This document shows, in pieces, positions 46,601 to 58,199 of a stretch of DNA of 64,000 bases. Positions within the stretch are counted from its first letter, which is position 1. Every line of letters starts with the position of its first letter. Both the position numbers and the translations under genes were made by a program. The notes beneath the pieces were generated by a model. That model had not been told where the DNA came from, did not search any database, and worked only from the letters and a program-made list of their open reading frames with translations. The DNA is taken from the NCBI GenBank assembly GCA_028023455.1, contig JAQFVV010000458.1:488735-552734 (forward strand). Reading direction: 5' to 3'. Source of the stretch: Epiperipatus broadwayi. Taxonomy: Eukaryota > Onychophora > Udeonychophora > Euonychophora > Peripatidae.

Positions 46601-48560
46601 AAACCTCAGTACACGTGCCTTGAGTGCTTAATTTTAGCAAGAGCGATCTCTACAAATCATAGCACAAGATTCAACTTTATAAAGATAAGAGGGACCCTCT
46701 TATCTCTCAACTTATTTTCTTAATTATATAGGCAAATCTAAAGCATTTTGATTTGGGAGTATGAAGCTAATAAATTCTTCACTGATTTATATATACATAA
46801 GTATACCAAACCTATAAATGCAAGCAAGTAAAAATCTCAGAAAACAAAAGAAAGAAGTCATTAATGTTAATTTTTTTTATTTATTAATCCATCATAAAAT
46901 TCTATAAATGTTGAAATGATGTCAACAATGAAAATAAAAGTACGATCTTGAAACTCATACATCAATCAGTGAATGATAACACAATATAGAACAGTTCATT
47001 TTTTTAAGAAGAAAAGTAGTGAGAGTAAATTACATCTTTTAAAAATTTACTTTTTAAATTTCTAAAATTGTCAATTATCATCTCAGCTATCTTCAATAGT
47101 AGAGCTCATACGCCACTACAATTACAACTTGAAAAAGTTGGTTAAGGAACCTGATACCAATTTCCATAAAGCTTACATTTTAATCCAAGTTATAAATTAA
47201 AAAACAACATCATGCATGGCTAGGAAATGATAAAACATCATGGGGATGGAACTGCTCGTCATGTAAACATGATTCTAAATATGATTATCAAGTCAAATTA
47301 ACATCAAGATGACCATGATAGTAAAAAGATCTACAATGCTACAATCAAACAAAAAATTCTCTCAGCATGGGAAAGATAAACTGATTCACCAACATAAAGA
47401 TCCAAATAGTGACTGAAGATTATCCGATGAACTACCATTGAGTTCATGTAAAGGAACTTTCCTAAAAACCAAGCTACTTGGATGTTTCACAATGTGAACT
47501 ACAAGATTTTGAACTATGGCTAGACTATGCTGGATTAATATTTTTATTCTTATTTTACTTGTCAAATTGGTTCCTTTCTTTTGAAACAGAGAATCAATCC
47601 ATCCAACTGTCAATTATTCTAGAGGGAAGGGAGACATCAATTCTATATATTTTTTATTTTTCATTTAATAATAAAATTTAGGTGCAGAATTCCAAACTTA
47701 CTTGCCAATTGATAAATTAATCAACTGAAAGGTGAGACTTTATTCTTATTCAATATTAAGCTCACACTTTTTTATGTTCAATGTTCTAGTTATTTGTTAT
47801 TTGGAGTAAATGACTAAACCCTTGAATGATTGGTCTATCTAATCATAGATTTATATGACAACAGAATGGGAAGGAGGTTCAGATCATAAGAGCAATCTTC
47901 AACAAATTAAAAAATATAGACAGATTAGAAGTTAATGAGCAACTGATATTAGAAATTTGAGTTTCTAGAGTTAATCATTAAAATATTTTTTTTTTAAATA
48001 CTGTATTCAATGCAAGGTTGAAATTATTAAATTAGAATGATGAATGACCATCCTTCATAGGGATCAAAGATATGGGTTAGTAAATAGTTAATGAACACAA
48101 ACGAAGGATGATCATGCCTACACAATTATTAAATTAATCAAAACACATTATTTAGTTATAAAACCATCATGAATGGAAACTAGCTTCAAAATTAATTTGT
48201 TAAATATTAAATTTAATTAGTTGTCTGTTATTTGATTATGTCTATTTTCCAATGCTTCACACTATATGCATATTCAATGCACACACCAGATACAGAATAA
48301 ATATACTTTGAAAGAGTATGTGCACATTTTCTCATTATTTATCTCTAGAGATTTAACTAATTACTATTTTACTCTACTCAGGAATTACATTTCTAATCTC
48401 ATTTCATTATTTATTATTTTTTTAGTTTTATTAATCCTTGAAATATTAGATTTTAATTCAATATCTATTTATATAAATACATAACAGAATTAAAGAAACT
48501 TCTCAAGTATTTTAACTTTCACATGATCACCATTTCATATGCTGTTAATAAAAGTATGTG
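46601..48560. other. gene-less stretch
   Basis: AT-rich. The overlapping open stretches at 47386-47681 on both strands show no family motif. A pair of GGATG-A-CAT words near 48050 and 48105 is probably chance. Confidence 0.3.
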
Positions 48561-50782
48561 ATGTGATGTATTATGGCTTCTCCTTAAACGAAGTCAAGAA
48601 TATCTCAGCAATTATGCCCAGATAAACCTGTTAGCCACTTTATTTTACATTCCCCACTCTAAATTTACCCATAATCTGCTCTATCCCATTTCCACAACAT
48701 AATTTTTGTCAACTCTATAACCTTTATATCTAAATCCCCCTTAACTTTTCCCAAACCCAGCATAAAAACCAATAATTCACTTTCTGTATAATCACTCTTT
48801 TCATATTTATTCTTCCATAACTTCATTATATGTGTCCTTTCTGTTTTCAAGCATTTACATTCAATTAACAGATGCCTAATATTTTCTATTCATTCCTTAC
48901 ATAATTTACAGACTAAATCACCCATATTTTTCCATTTACATGTATATTCTCTTGTTGCTAAAGATCCCATTTGAGCCTTAAACAATAAACTACTTTCCTT
49001 ACTAGTATCATATATTAACTCACACCTAATATTCTGTTTATTTCTATATATATTTAAACTCTTTTTACTCTCCATACTATTTCTCCATCTCTCTAACTCC
49101 CTAGTCTTTATTAATAAATTTATTCTTTTATCCCATTCCTTACTACTATAACACTCAATAATCCTCTTAACACAATCATCCCATCTTTTGTACAAATATA
49201 CTGATATAAATTCTTTATCCAAATCTTTTGCATAGCGCATTACCTTTCTCACCCATCTTGTTACCTGTCCTTTACTCATAACCCAATTAAATACTATTTT
49301 AGCTATTCTTTTATTATCCATAAACTGCAATCTACCAAACATTTTCATTTTACTTTTTGCATCTCTCATATGAAAACTTGACCATCCCATTTCTCCTTGA
49401 ATTGCCTCCCTTGCTGTCCATACTTCTGCATCCAATGCATGTCTTCCTACTTCCCTTTGAGTTTTTTTAAGTAATCTAATATCTTTTTACTAACATATAA
49501 TGCATCATTACCATATGTTAACCCTGCTACTGCAACTCCTTTCCATATAATTCTAGCTACATCATATTTATTATATGAAAATACTGTTAATTTCTTTATC
49601 AATCCCTTTCTTTTCTTTGCTTCATTTATCAATTTTTTCTCCCATTCATCCAAATAATTTTTCTGATTACTTAAAATAATTCCCAAATAACTATATCTAT
49701 TCACCACACTTAACTTAATATCTCCCAATAAAAATTCTACATCTTCTCTTTCCTCAGTATTAACCATCATTATATTTGATTTTTCTTCACTAAATTTAAT
49801 CCCCATCTCTTTACCCACCCTTGCACATGTCCTCAACATAACTTCCATATCTTCTCTTTTTTCTGCACACAAAAATATATCCGCAAAAAAAAAGACCTGA
49901 CAAAATATATACTCCCTTACTACCTATTAACGGTATCTCTATCCCTCTTCCTAATCTTTCTATTGCTCTTTCCATTTCACTCAAATACAACACAAACAAA
50001 ATAGGTGACATAGGGCATCCTTGCCTTAGTCCCACACCATTTTTAACTTTAATTGATTCTATATTCTCTAATTGATATATATAATAATTATTTTCATATA
50101 ATTTCTTAATAATATCTATTAAAGCTTCATCCATTTCCCAAATTTGCTAAACTTATCCATAATCTATTTCTATTTACTCTATCATATGCCTTCTCTATAT
50201 CTATAAAACTCATATATAACTTTATCTGCATTCCTACTCATATCCATAAGTTGTGCAACTATAAATAAACCATCTCCTATACGCCTATCTAATCTAAAAC
50301 CTCCTTGCATTTCACCCACTACATTATTCCCTTCCATCCATTTTACAACTTTACTAGCCACCATATATGAGAAAACTTTATATAAAACTGATGTTACCGC
50401 TATTGGTCTATAATTATTCAACTTTCTATGATCCTTACCCTTTCCTTTAAATAATAACTTTACTCTTGTATTATTCCAACTACTTGGGGAAACTCTATTC
50501 TGTGCCATTTTATTAAAACAGGATAATAACTTTACTTTTGCCCTATATCCTAAATTCATTACCATCTCTGCTGCCCATCCATCTAAACCTCTTGCCTTCC
50601 CACTTTTCAATTTCTTCTCTACCTCATTTAGTTTATTTTCTGAAAAGCTAATATTCCCATTACTATATTCTTTCATATTTTCTAACATTCTATCATTCAC
50701 ATCTAACATCTTTTCTATATTCATTACATAACTATTTAAGATTCTCTCTAAATCTTCTCTAGAACTACACTCAGTTCCATCA
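48540..50782 (-). mobile_element. non-LTR retrotransposon (LINE), 5'-truncated, best preserved in the window
   Basis: The minus strand is purine-rich and codes for reverse transcriptase to zinc knuckle, then about 120 bp of 3' sequence with TAATACATCACATCACATAC near 48567-48550. The 5' end is cut inside the region before the reverse transcriptase; at 50782 the sequence changes directly to a foldback element. No endonuclease is present in this copy. Confidence 0.9.
48665..50782 (-). pseudogene. LINE reverse transcriptase and zinc-knuckle pseudogene
   Basis: Four frame segments join in order. 50782-50210: pre-RT region with SGKARGLDGWAAEMV, KLLFKGKGKDHRKLNNYRPI and QGGFRLDRR. 50207-50005: motif A FIDIEKAYDRVNRNR intact, then motif B GLRQGCPMSPILF intact. 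After a slip in a T-run near 49880: motif C as FFADIFLCAE, one Asp short of the usual ADD, then NRYSYLGIIL. 49435-48890: C-terminal region, stopped by TGA at 48890-48892 inside a zinc knuckle CKLCKE...RHLLIEC (48911-48855), then a tail to 48665. Only about three frame breaks and one stop are needed to explain it, so it is a fairly recent copy. The downstream open frame begins with codons contributed by the foldback, which is chance. Confidence 0.9.
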
Positions 50783-51090
50783 TCAAACTCTCCATACAGT
50801 AGTGCCACCAAGTGCAAGCCTTTGTAATCAATAGATGCAAGAAAGTTTGTGCATAAAATTCCTATCTAGTGCCTACTCATCTGACGTCTCCAGATTTGTT
50901 TTTAACTTGTGGCTTTTGATACCAAAATGGTTAAGCTGCTGAAAAGGTGGCTGCTGGAGGGTTGCATTAAATCCTAATATCTAGATGCAGTGATCTCAAT
51001 CCAAGACTCCTCACTGAGGAAAGCCATAAGCTAGAAACTAATCTGGGGATGTTGGATTTTATGCACAAACCTTCCTGCATCCATTGTAAA
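50783..51090. mobile_element. foldback element FB-H, copy at 50.8 kb
   Basis: ACTCTCCATACAGTAGTGCC at 50787 matches the left terminus; the inner words GGTGGCTGCTGGAGGGTTGC and GGGGATGTTGGATTTTATGC match other copies. The right terminus is lost. A hammerhead-like core is on the plus strand at 51006-51050. It abuts the truncated 5' end of the LINE. Confidence 0.75.
51006..51050 (+). ncRNA. hammerhead-ribozyme-like motif, decayed copy
   Basis: CTGAGGA stands for CTGATGA, then AGCC-ATA-AGCT, AGAAAC, TAATC and TGGGGA. CTCCTCA before the core can pair with TGGGGA after it, six pairs including one G-T. The core change T to G would abolish cleavage in a standard hammerhead. Confidence 0.4.
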
Positions 51091-52824
51091 TTGAATAAAA
51101 TAATGCTATATTCAGTAAAAAAAGATGGGTCTGCTAAAAATCTTCAAATACATGATTAGGTAATAAACAATAATATAATCCCTTTGATAGATCATATCAT
51201 TTTTATATGTTATTGGATTTATCTTCAGTAACGCTTATATATACTTTGTGTGTATGCGATTCAAATAATAATAAGAAATATGAATATACATCTGTAGCAT
51301 ATGCTATTAGATTTTTGCTTTATATCATTTTAATAAAAAAAAAAAAATCTACGCATATCTATTAAGGAAATAGTAAAAATAAAAGACCTAGTAAAAATAA
51401 AGGACCTTTTCTTTTAGAAACGGTGATTTTAATACCAAATAAAGACGTTTAGAATACTTATAAAAAATCATGCCCGTTTTAATACGTTACAATGAAGACA
51501 GCCGTAAAATGGCGATTGGCGAATTAAGACTTGTGTTTTAATCACCCGTATGCGTATGTTATGTGGCCACTAATTAGGCTAGTACTCTTTATTTATAAAT
51601 TGCGGCCACAAGTATTTAAAAATGATAATTTTCACATTAAATGTTTTGAACATTGCCAAATTAATAATCCAACTTTTTCCTTACAGTGGAAAATCAGAAG
51701 ACAATTATTAAACATTGTTTGGAAAGGTTAAGAGATAATTTTGCTCTCAAGAGTTGCACCTGTTTGCACTGAGAATCCATTCAACTCGCCTTTTTATTTC
51801 TTTTTAAAATCAAGCTATTACTTTAATGAAAACGGTCATAGTGAAATATATAGAAGTCAATGATGACGTAATACATTTATTATGTACTATACAATATTCA
51901 CGTATAATAACGCGATTTTACCAGAGAATACAATTTTTTAAAGTAATTTCTTAAACTGCTTTCATTAATATAATATATATTGTATAGTATTATGTTTAAA
52001 AAACGCACTCACGTGCGCATATAAATATGTGCCTATAAATGTTTAATTGTATTTATTTTAACATTTGAATATTTACAATTTTATAAAGTTTTCTAACACT
52101 GCATATAACAACATTAGGGCTATGCAGTCTTCATAAATTATTTTATATTTATTTTCCATAAAATGAACTAAGTCATTTTTTTTTCTTTTTAATGTTCTTA
52201 CCACCACCTGATATGTTTATTTAACATCATGTTACTAATATTGTGAAGATATACAATATCAAAATAGACTTTCACAATATACTGAAATCCATATTAAGTG
52301 ACTTCGCTGGACAAATCGTAGAATAGACAGATACCAACTGCACAATAAAACAAATAAAAATGGGAATGGATATATGTATATATGTTTTGCGTAATTGTTG
52401 AAAATATGTATGTTTATCTTTTTGGCTCTGATTCATAAATAGCCAAAAACTATAATATGAAATTTTCTGTGACGTCTAAACACTTTAGTCTGGATGCTTT
52501 CTTTTCCAGAATTGTGCTTTAATTATAATTTAGCAAATACTAGCAGAAATAGACGTCAATTTTTCATTTATTAATACAGCTGTAATTTATATATATATAG
52601 CATCGTCTAATCTCATAAGTTTCTGCTTTCTTCATTTAAATCAAGCAATAATTGTTTTATAATTTATATTTTTTGTATAGAATTTTTATAATATTGGTTC
52701 TTAATAATCATCATTATTAGATTTGAATGTACATTATGATATTTATAGAAATCACATTTTCATTAATTTAACGCTTTTTTGAATAAATATCTGTTTTGTC
52801 AGATTAGATATACACATATAAGCA
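51091..52824. other. gene-less stretch
   Basis: AT-rich. The open stretch 51531-51731 shows no family motif. A TGACGTAA word lies near 51864. Confidence 0.3.
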
Positions 52825-53280
52825 ACATCTATAGATCATCTAGGTAATGTTTCACATTATATGCCATTCTGTTTGGATAAATTCAGTAATTATCATGTTT
52901 ATAAATTTGTGGTCGTCTAAGGAACATTTTAAATATTATGATTTTCAGTTTGGATTTGTGATCATCTAAATATTTACTGTTATTATCACATGATTATTTG
53001 GGTAGATTTTAGTTTGATATATTCAGTGATTAGTGTGAAATATGAATTTGTCTAATTTGTGGCTCCAGTAATCATCAATTAAGTAGTCATCTATGAAATG
53101 CATCAGGATATATAATATTAAGTTGGGATCTATTCAGGTATTGTGGTGATTATCAATTTGTAGCCATATAAATAGTGTTTCATAACTGTTTCAAAAGTTA
53201 TTTCTTCAGGTTGGATCGATTCAGTGATTGCTATGATTATCAATTTGTCATCATCTATATAGCATTCAGAAATAACTAGA
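52825..53280 (+). repeat. 77-bp satellite, block 1
   Basis: Eroded units with the landmarks ATTCAGTGATTG, TGATTATCAATTTGT, GTCATCTA, TAGTGTTTCA and CTTCAGTTTGGAT in fixed order. Spacing of the GGATCTATTCAG landmark is about 75-85 bases (for example near 53129 and 53213). The block ends abruptly near 53280. Confidence 0.6.
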
Positions 53281-54510
53281 GGCTATGGCCATTCTAACTC
53301 CAAGAAAAAAAGAAAAGAAAAAAGCAAAAAAAATATCTGCTTTAGAAATGAGCTATGGAATGAATATTAAAACTACTCTATGAGGCACAAAAAATCCACA
53401 TATAGAACATGCTAGTCTATTTTTCAGTTTATTTGATATTTAATGTTGACTTTTAATTTCTTCATCAAATATCTTTTCTGTCTAAAATATTTCAACACCA
53501 TGTCTAATTGTAGCTCTGCAATACATCTTTCAATGAAAACAATTAACATTAACTTCTTCAGAATGTCTTTGAGTTAAACCTATATCATAGATGGGAGTCT
53601 ATCTTTTCCATAAAAACATGCTCAAATTCACCAAAACACTCTTTTAGGAAGTCTTGTATTGTTCATTTATTTTACATGTCCAATTGTGATTTTACAACAG
53701 TGGGTTATATGCTACTTTATTCAGTAAGTCAAAATACATGTTGACTGCATTTACAATCTTGCATTTTTAAAATTTTACAGAGATTTCATAAATGAATTTT
53801 TTCTCAAGCCTTTATATTGCACCAATCAAGTTTCATATCTATTCCAATAAATTAAATAAAATAGCAGCTCTATATATAGAGACCTTAGTTGCCATAGTTA
53901 CTTGCCTGTGGTGAAATACTTTTAACTTACTGAAAGCAGCAGCAGCTTAGGAATTTGTGTTCAATCTCAACATTTAAGTCCACCTTTCTACTTATAAAAT
54001 TACAAAGTATTTAAAATAATTTACATTCTCAAGTTGAGAACCATTCAAACTAAAGTTGCTAAGATTTTTTTTTGTTGCTGAGTGATAAAAAATTTGAGTT
54101 TTTTTGAATATTAATTAATAAATCAGTCTCTATATGTTGCAAAAACCTTAAATACCTTTTAATGATAATAGAGAGCTTATCTCGATTGATGTAAATGCAT
54201 ATACACGCATGCACAAGAATCTTAAACAACTAGGCTTAGCTAGCTTTTGACTACTACATGTCATAGATGTAGCAATGACTATAATGAGAGAGTGGTTGTA
54301 TATATCAATGATTTGGGTTAGTTTACATTAATTTACATATGAATTTTATGTATACAAATAGGCCATTTCTTAGAGATTGGAATTGCAAGATTCTTTCCTA
54401 TTGATGTCATGCTTGTCACTTGATAGATGCCATGCCTCTCTTTAATCTTTCACTTTGCAGAATTATGCACAGTGCTGACAATATCAATAGAAGTAAGGAT
54501 GGCCAGCTGT
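53281..54510. repeat. third copy of the long dispersed repeat (11.1-13.5 kb)
   Basis: TTTCAACACCATGTCTAATT (53490s), ACATGCTCAAATTCAC and TTTCTACTTATAAAATTAC match the 11.1-kb and 13.3-kb segments in order but much more compactly, so internal deletions or independent fragments are likely. No protein readable. Confidence 0.45.
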
Positions 54511-54922
54511 GGAGAAATCTTCAAAAAATATAGTGTGTTTCTGTATTTGTAACAGTTTTATTGCATAGAGAGACATGTTGAGCTATGCATATGGATGTTT
54601 TCCCATATGCATGATACAAAAGCTTGGATCTCCATTCTCTGTATATCTCCCATAACCCATTGCATCACTAAAATTATTAACATTATACATCAAATAGCTC
54701 ACTGCATCCTCCCTCCATTGCCTTCTTAATAACTCTAAGGATGCCTTGCCTTATGATTTTCATTCCCAAAACATTTACAAAATGAAATGCCATTATCCCA
54801 CCTGTTCTGCCATCTATTATGGCGAATTTGGGCAAACTTATCCACACACATAGCTCAACATGTCTATCTATAGAATAAAGCTGGTGCAACACAGAAACAC
54901 CCTATATTTTTGAACATTTCTC
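54511..54922. mobile_element. foldback element with about 83-bp arms
   Basis: Left arm 54511-54595 and right arm 54840-54922 are inverted copies; shared words are AGACATGTTGAGCTATG and GTGTTTCTGT. The central 240 bp is unique. No coding content. Confidence 0.7.
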
Positions 54923-54999
54923 TGCAAATAGTCGTTTCTTTTGTGCCCACCTCCATTGATATTGTCTGCACTGAACACAATGGTTCAAAGGGAAAAATT

Positions 55000-55077
55000 A
55001 AGGAGGCATGACACATATCACACAACAAGCTCACCAATAAGGAGGCATGACACATATCACACAACAAGCTCACCAAT
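55000..55077. repeat. perfect 39-bp tandem duplication
   Basis: The unit starting AAGGAGGCATGACACATATC occurs at 55000-55038 and again at 55039-55077 with no difference. The exact identity implies a recent event, unlike the surrounding relics. Confidence 0.95.
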
Positions 55078-56385
55078 AACATTCCCATCTTGGAGAATTG
55101 GCCTATTTGGAAGACATAGCATTCGTATGTAAATTTTTGTAAACTAACACAAATCATCTATATATACATTCACTCACTCTTTATAGTCATTGTTACATCT
55201 ATGACTTGTATTAGTCGAAAGCTAACTATTTAAAATTACTTTTTGTTAAGCATTCTTTTGTACATGTGCGTAGATGCATTTAAATACATTTTGTAAATAA
55301 TCTTTTGATCTGGTAAAAATAGCACAATCATTAGCATATTGTCAATCCAGAATCTATAAGATGTTCTTGTTTTCACTTCCAGTTTATTCAAATTAAAAAT
55401 TCCACCACAAAACCCATATCATATCTTGATTCTTGTTGCATTAAGCTATCTATAAAGAATTACAAAGACCTCTGTCATAAAAATTAAAAACAATGTTGGA
55501 TCAAATACACATCCTTGTTTAACACAAGTTTTATTGCAAAATGCCTGATATTCCACATGCAGTAACAATCCTTTTCATTTTATTATGTAGGCACTGTAAT
55601 ATGAATAAATTTGGGTGGACAGTTAACTAATTTCAAACAATATCTTGGATCTGTTCTATTAACTGAATCAAATGCCTTGATAAAATCAGAAAAAGCAATA
55701 TATAAATAACTACTTTATTCTGGGCATTTTTTTGTATCTACCTAGTAACAAAATCATGAATGTAGTGATTTTTGATTCTCTAAAACCAGATTGAGACTCT
55801 GAAAACTATTCAACATTGACTGGAAGCAACCTATTTACAAAATCCTTTAATAAACTTTTGCAGCAATGGATGCAATATTCCACAATAATTACTAAAATCT
55901 TATCTATTTTTATTGTTCTTAAAGACTGGAATAATAAAAGCATTCTTAAGATTTATAATTTCATCAGTTTGTATATTTCTAAAAAAATCCAATCCAATAT
56001 TTTTGAAGGTAACACAACATCATATTTTAAAACTTCACCAGGACTTGAAGCTTGTCTAGTTTTAAGATTACAAAGAACTATTTTTATTTTATCAAGTTAA
56101 TTATCTTTGTGCAAATCTAAATGAATAGATAAAATAGATATATCAATAAGAATTATCATCTCAATTCTTGTATCATTATTCAAAAATGCTCAAATTATCA
56201 TTGCCATCATATAAGAATGCTATTATTGAATTTACCAGAACTGTCATACTGTTCCCAGGTCCATATATATGTTGTTATCAGGGCATTAAAAAAGAAGTAG
56301 AATGATCACAATCAGTGAGTGGCTGCATCTTCTTGCAGTTTTAATCCACCAGTCACATTTAAACCTTTACATGATCACCATCTTT

Positions 56386-56712
56386 TATGCCAGCACATAA
56401 CTTATTAAACAGGCAAAACTCTCCATAGAGTAGTGCCACCATGTGCCAACCAGAGTAATCAATGGATTCCAGAAGCCTTGTGCTTAAAATCCCCATCTAG
56501 TGCCTTAGTGCATTAGATCCTAAGATGTAGGTGCAGTACTCTCAGATCCAAGACTGCTCACTGATGAAGGCTACAAGCCAGAAACTAGTCTGGGGATATT
56601 GGATGAGTCTGCACTAAATGGGGATTTTATGCACATGCCTTCTGGCATCCATTGATTACTCTGGTTGGCACAGGGTGGCACTACTGTATGGAGAGTTTTG
56701 TCTGTTTAATAA
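56386..56712. mobile_element. foldback element FB-H, copy at 56.4 kb (most regular)
   Basis: The left arm GGCAAAACTCTCCATAGAGT (56413) and right arm ATGGAGAGTTTTG (about 56688-56700) are inverted; arms of about 90 bp share GTGCCAACCAGAGTAATCAA and GGATTTTATGCAC, inverted. CTTATTAAAC and GTTTAATAAC flank. A hammerhead-like core occupies the asymmetric centre (56554-56600). It lies between the endonuclease and reverse transcriptase parts of a LINE relic. Confidence 0.85.
56554..56600 (+). ncRNA. hammerhead-ribozyme-like motif, best core
   Basis: CTGATGA (56561-56567), stem II GGCT-ACA-AGCC, GAAAC (56581-56585), palindromic ACTAGT and the C at 56590. Stem I: GCTCA before the core against TGGGG after it (four pairs with one G-T). 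The A-A at the base of stem II departs from the usual G-C. A very short, palindromic stem III is known from minimal hammerheads that act as dimers. Confidence 0.5.
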
Positions 56713-57700
56713 CATTTAAACCTTCTTGTCAGTTATCAAACTTCTGCTTTCAGAGATTTATATTTATTATGAACTTTCACATTTAATCTCTTATTCTGTC
56801 AAGTGGAAATTATCATCTTTTCTTTTAATTAAATCATTAATAAGATCATTGCAAAAACACCACTCCAATCGTGGTTCTTTTTTTTAGTGAAACTAAGAAT
56901 AAATCACTAACATGCTTCTTAAAATATATCTGTTTCAGTAATGATAGCCCTGAAGATCCAAACTGACAATTGAATGTTTAATAGCTGTTGAAATTTAGTA
57001 CATGTAGTAGATTCTGTAAAAAATCAACATCAATATTTTTGTGAATAGGATTAGAATAATATCTATTTTTAATGGAACCATAAATTTGATCAATCTATGA
57101 TCTGTCCAACAATATGTACTTGTAAGTTGCTCATATAAGGTGAATTTCTTTTGTATTGTGACTCCTAGCTATAATAAAATTGATTACATGTCATTGCTTT
57201 GAATGTATATGCATCCATGCTGCTTTACAGTAATTTTTATGCCCAAATAAAGTTTTGTAAATCTCTAAGAATAAAAATTCAATGCTTTAATGGTATTGCT
57301 GTAATAATGCTTTCCTACAAAAAATAACAGCTTTCCTTCTTTGAATCTAACATTGGAGCTTAGGTACTAATAAAATAAGCACTAATACTAGTGTGTAAAG
57401 GAGTTTTACCATCGTTACCTTTTATTGATATGATCAGAAAATCCTACACTATGTATTTTTCTTTGATTGACTGATCTACCTTATCAAAAAACCTTGTATT
57501 CAGTCACCTATTTATTAACCTTCTTTTCTCTGATAGATGAGTTTGACTAAGATCAGCTATATTGATCTTATCCCTTGACAGCTCATTAATCACCAGTACA
57601 ATCTTTCATTTCTGGTCTTAAAAAGTTTGCATCAAGTAATGTTTGCATCCCTATCTTTAGGAAGAAAATTAGATTTATGATACTTATCTTCAGTACTACC

Positions 57701-58199
57701 TCTGCCTCATGTTATAACATTCCTATTGATATTATTACTAATGTTTTATTTCTATCACTGAAATGAGTAATCAACCAGGCATGATAACCTAATCAAACTG
57801 TATATTACAGGCTATTTCTAGACACATATTTTAGACCTTTTCACTTCTGTTGGAGGTAAGAGGATCACTAAATAGGGCTGCATAAGCATACAATCTTTGC
57901 CAGCAAAATTTCTATCCCATTTAAATCCAGTTCCAAATCAATTCATTTGTGATTGTATTGTCTTGAGCAAAGATCATAATTAAGGACCTCCAGCGTACTA
58001 AGCCTGACTTCATCATTAATTTCTTATTTCTCAAGGGCTTGAGGTAAAAGAATGAAAAAGAAAATAAGGGTCAAATATGTTTAATGAATTGAAATATGAT
58101 TGCAGAATTAGCACAGTTAGTATAAGAAATTGACCAATGGTATGGGAATCTGTTTATGATAAGGCCTTACACTAATTTAAGTTACCAAAGAATAAAAGA
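57701..58199. other. gene-less stretch
   Basis: May include more of the LINE 5' region, but no motif is readable. Confidence 0.3.

Larger units (their letters stand above)
55200..57700 (-). pseudogene. LINE endonuclease/reverse transcriptase relic, interrupted by a foldback element
   Basis: Read on the minus strand from 57.7 kb in shifting frames: the endonuclease start (MQTLLDANFLRPEMK, then VLVINELSRDKINIADLSQT), endonuclease middle and end (WMHIHSKQ, HVINFIIARSHNTKE, then YCWTDHRLIKFMV near 57090), the foldback copy at 56386-56712, and the reverse transcriptase: SQSGFRESKITTFMI (about 55800-55760), motif A AFSDFIKAFDSVNR (about 55700-55660), motif B CVKQGCVFDPTLFLIF (about 55530-55480) and motif C QYANDCAIF (55341-55315). 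The catalytic YADD is YAND. Endonuclease and motif wording fit a LINE family common in animals, the same as at 24980-33440. Thoroughly inactive. Confidence 0.8.

Noticed and set aside
52825-53280. A diverged protein-coding repeat family
   Set aside because: Units have a length that is not a multiple of three and contain stops in all frames.
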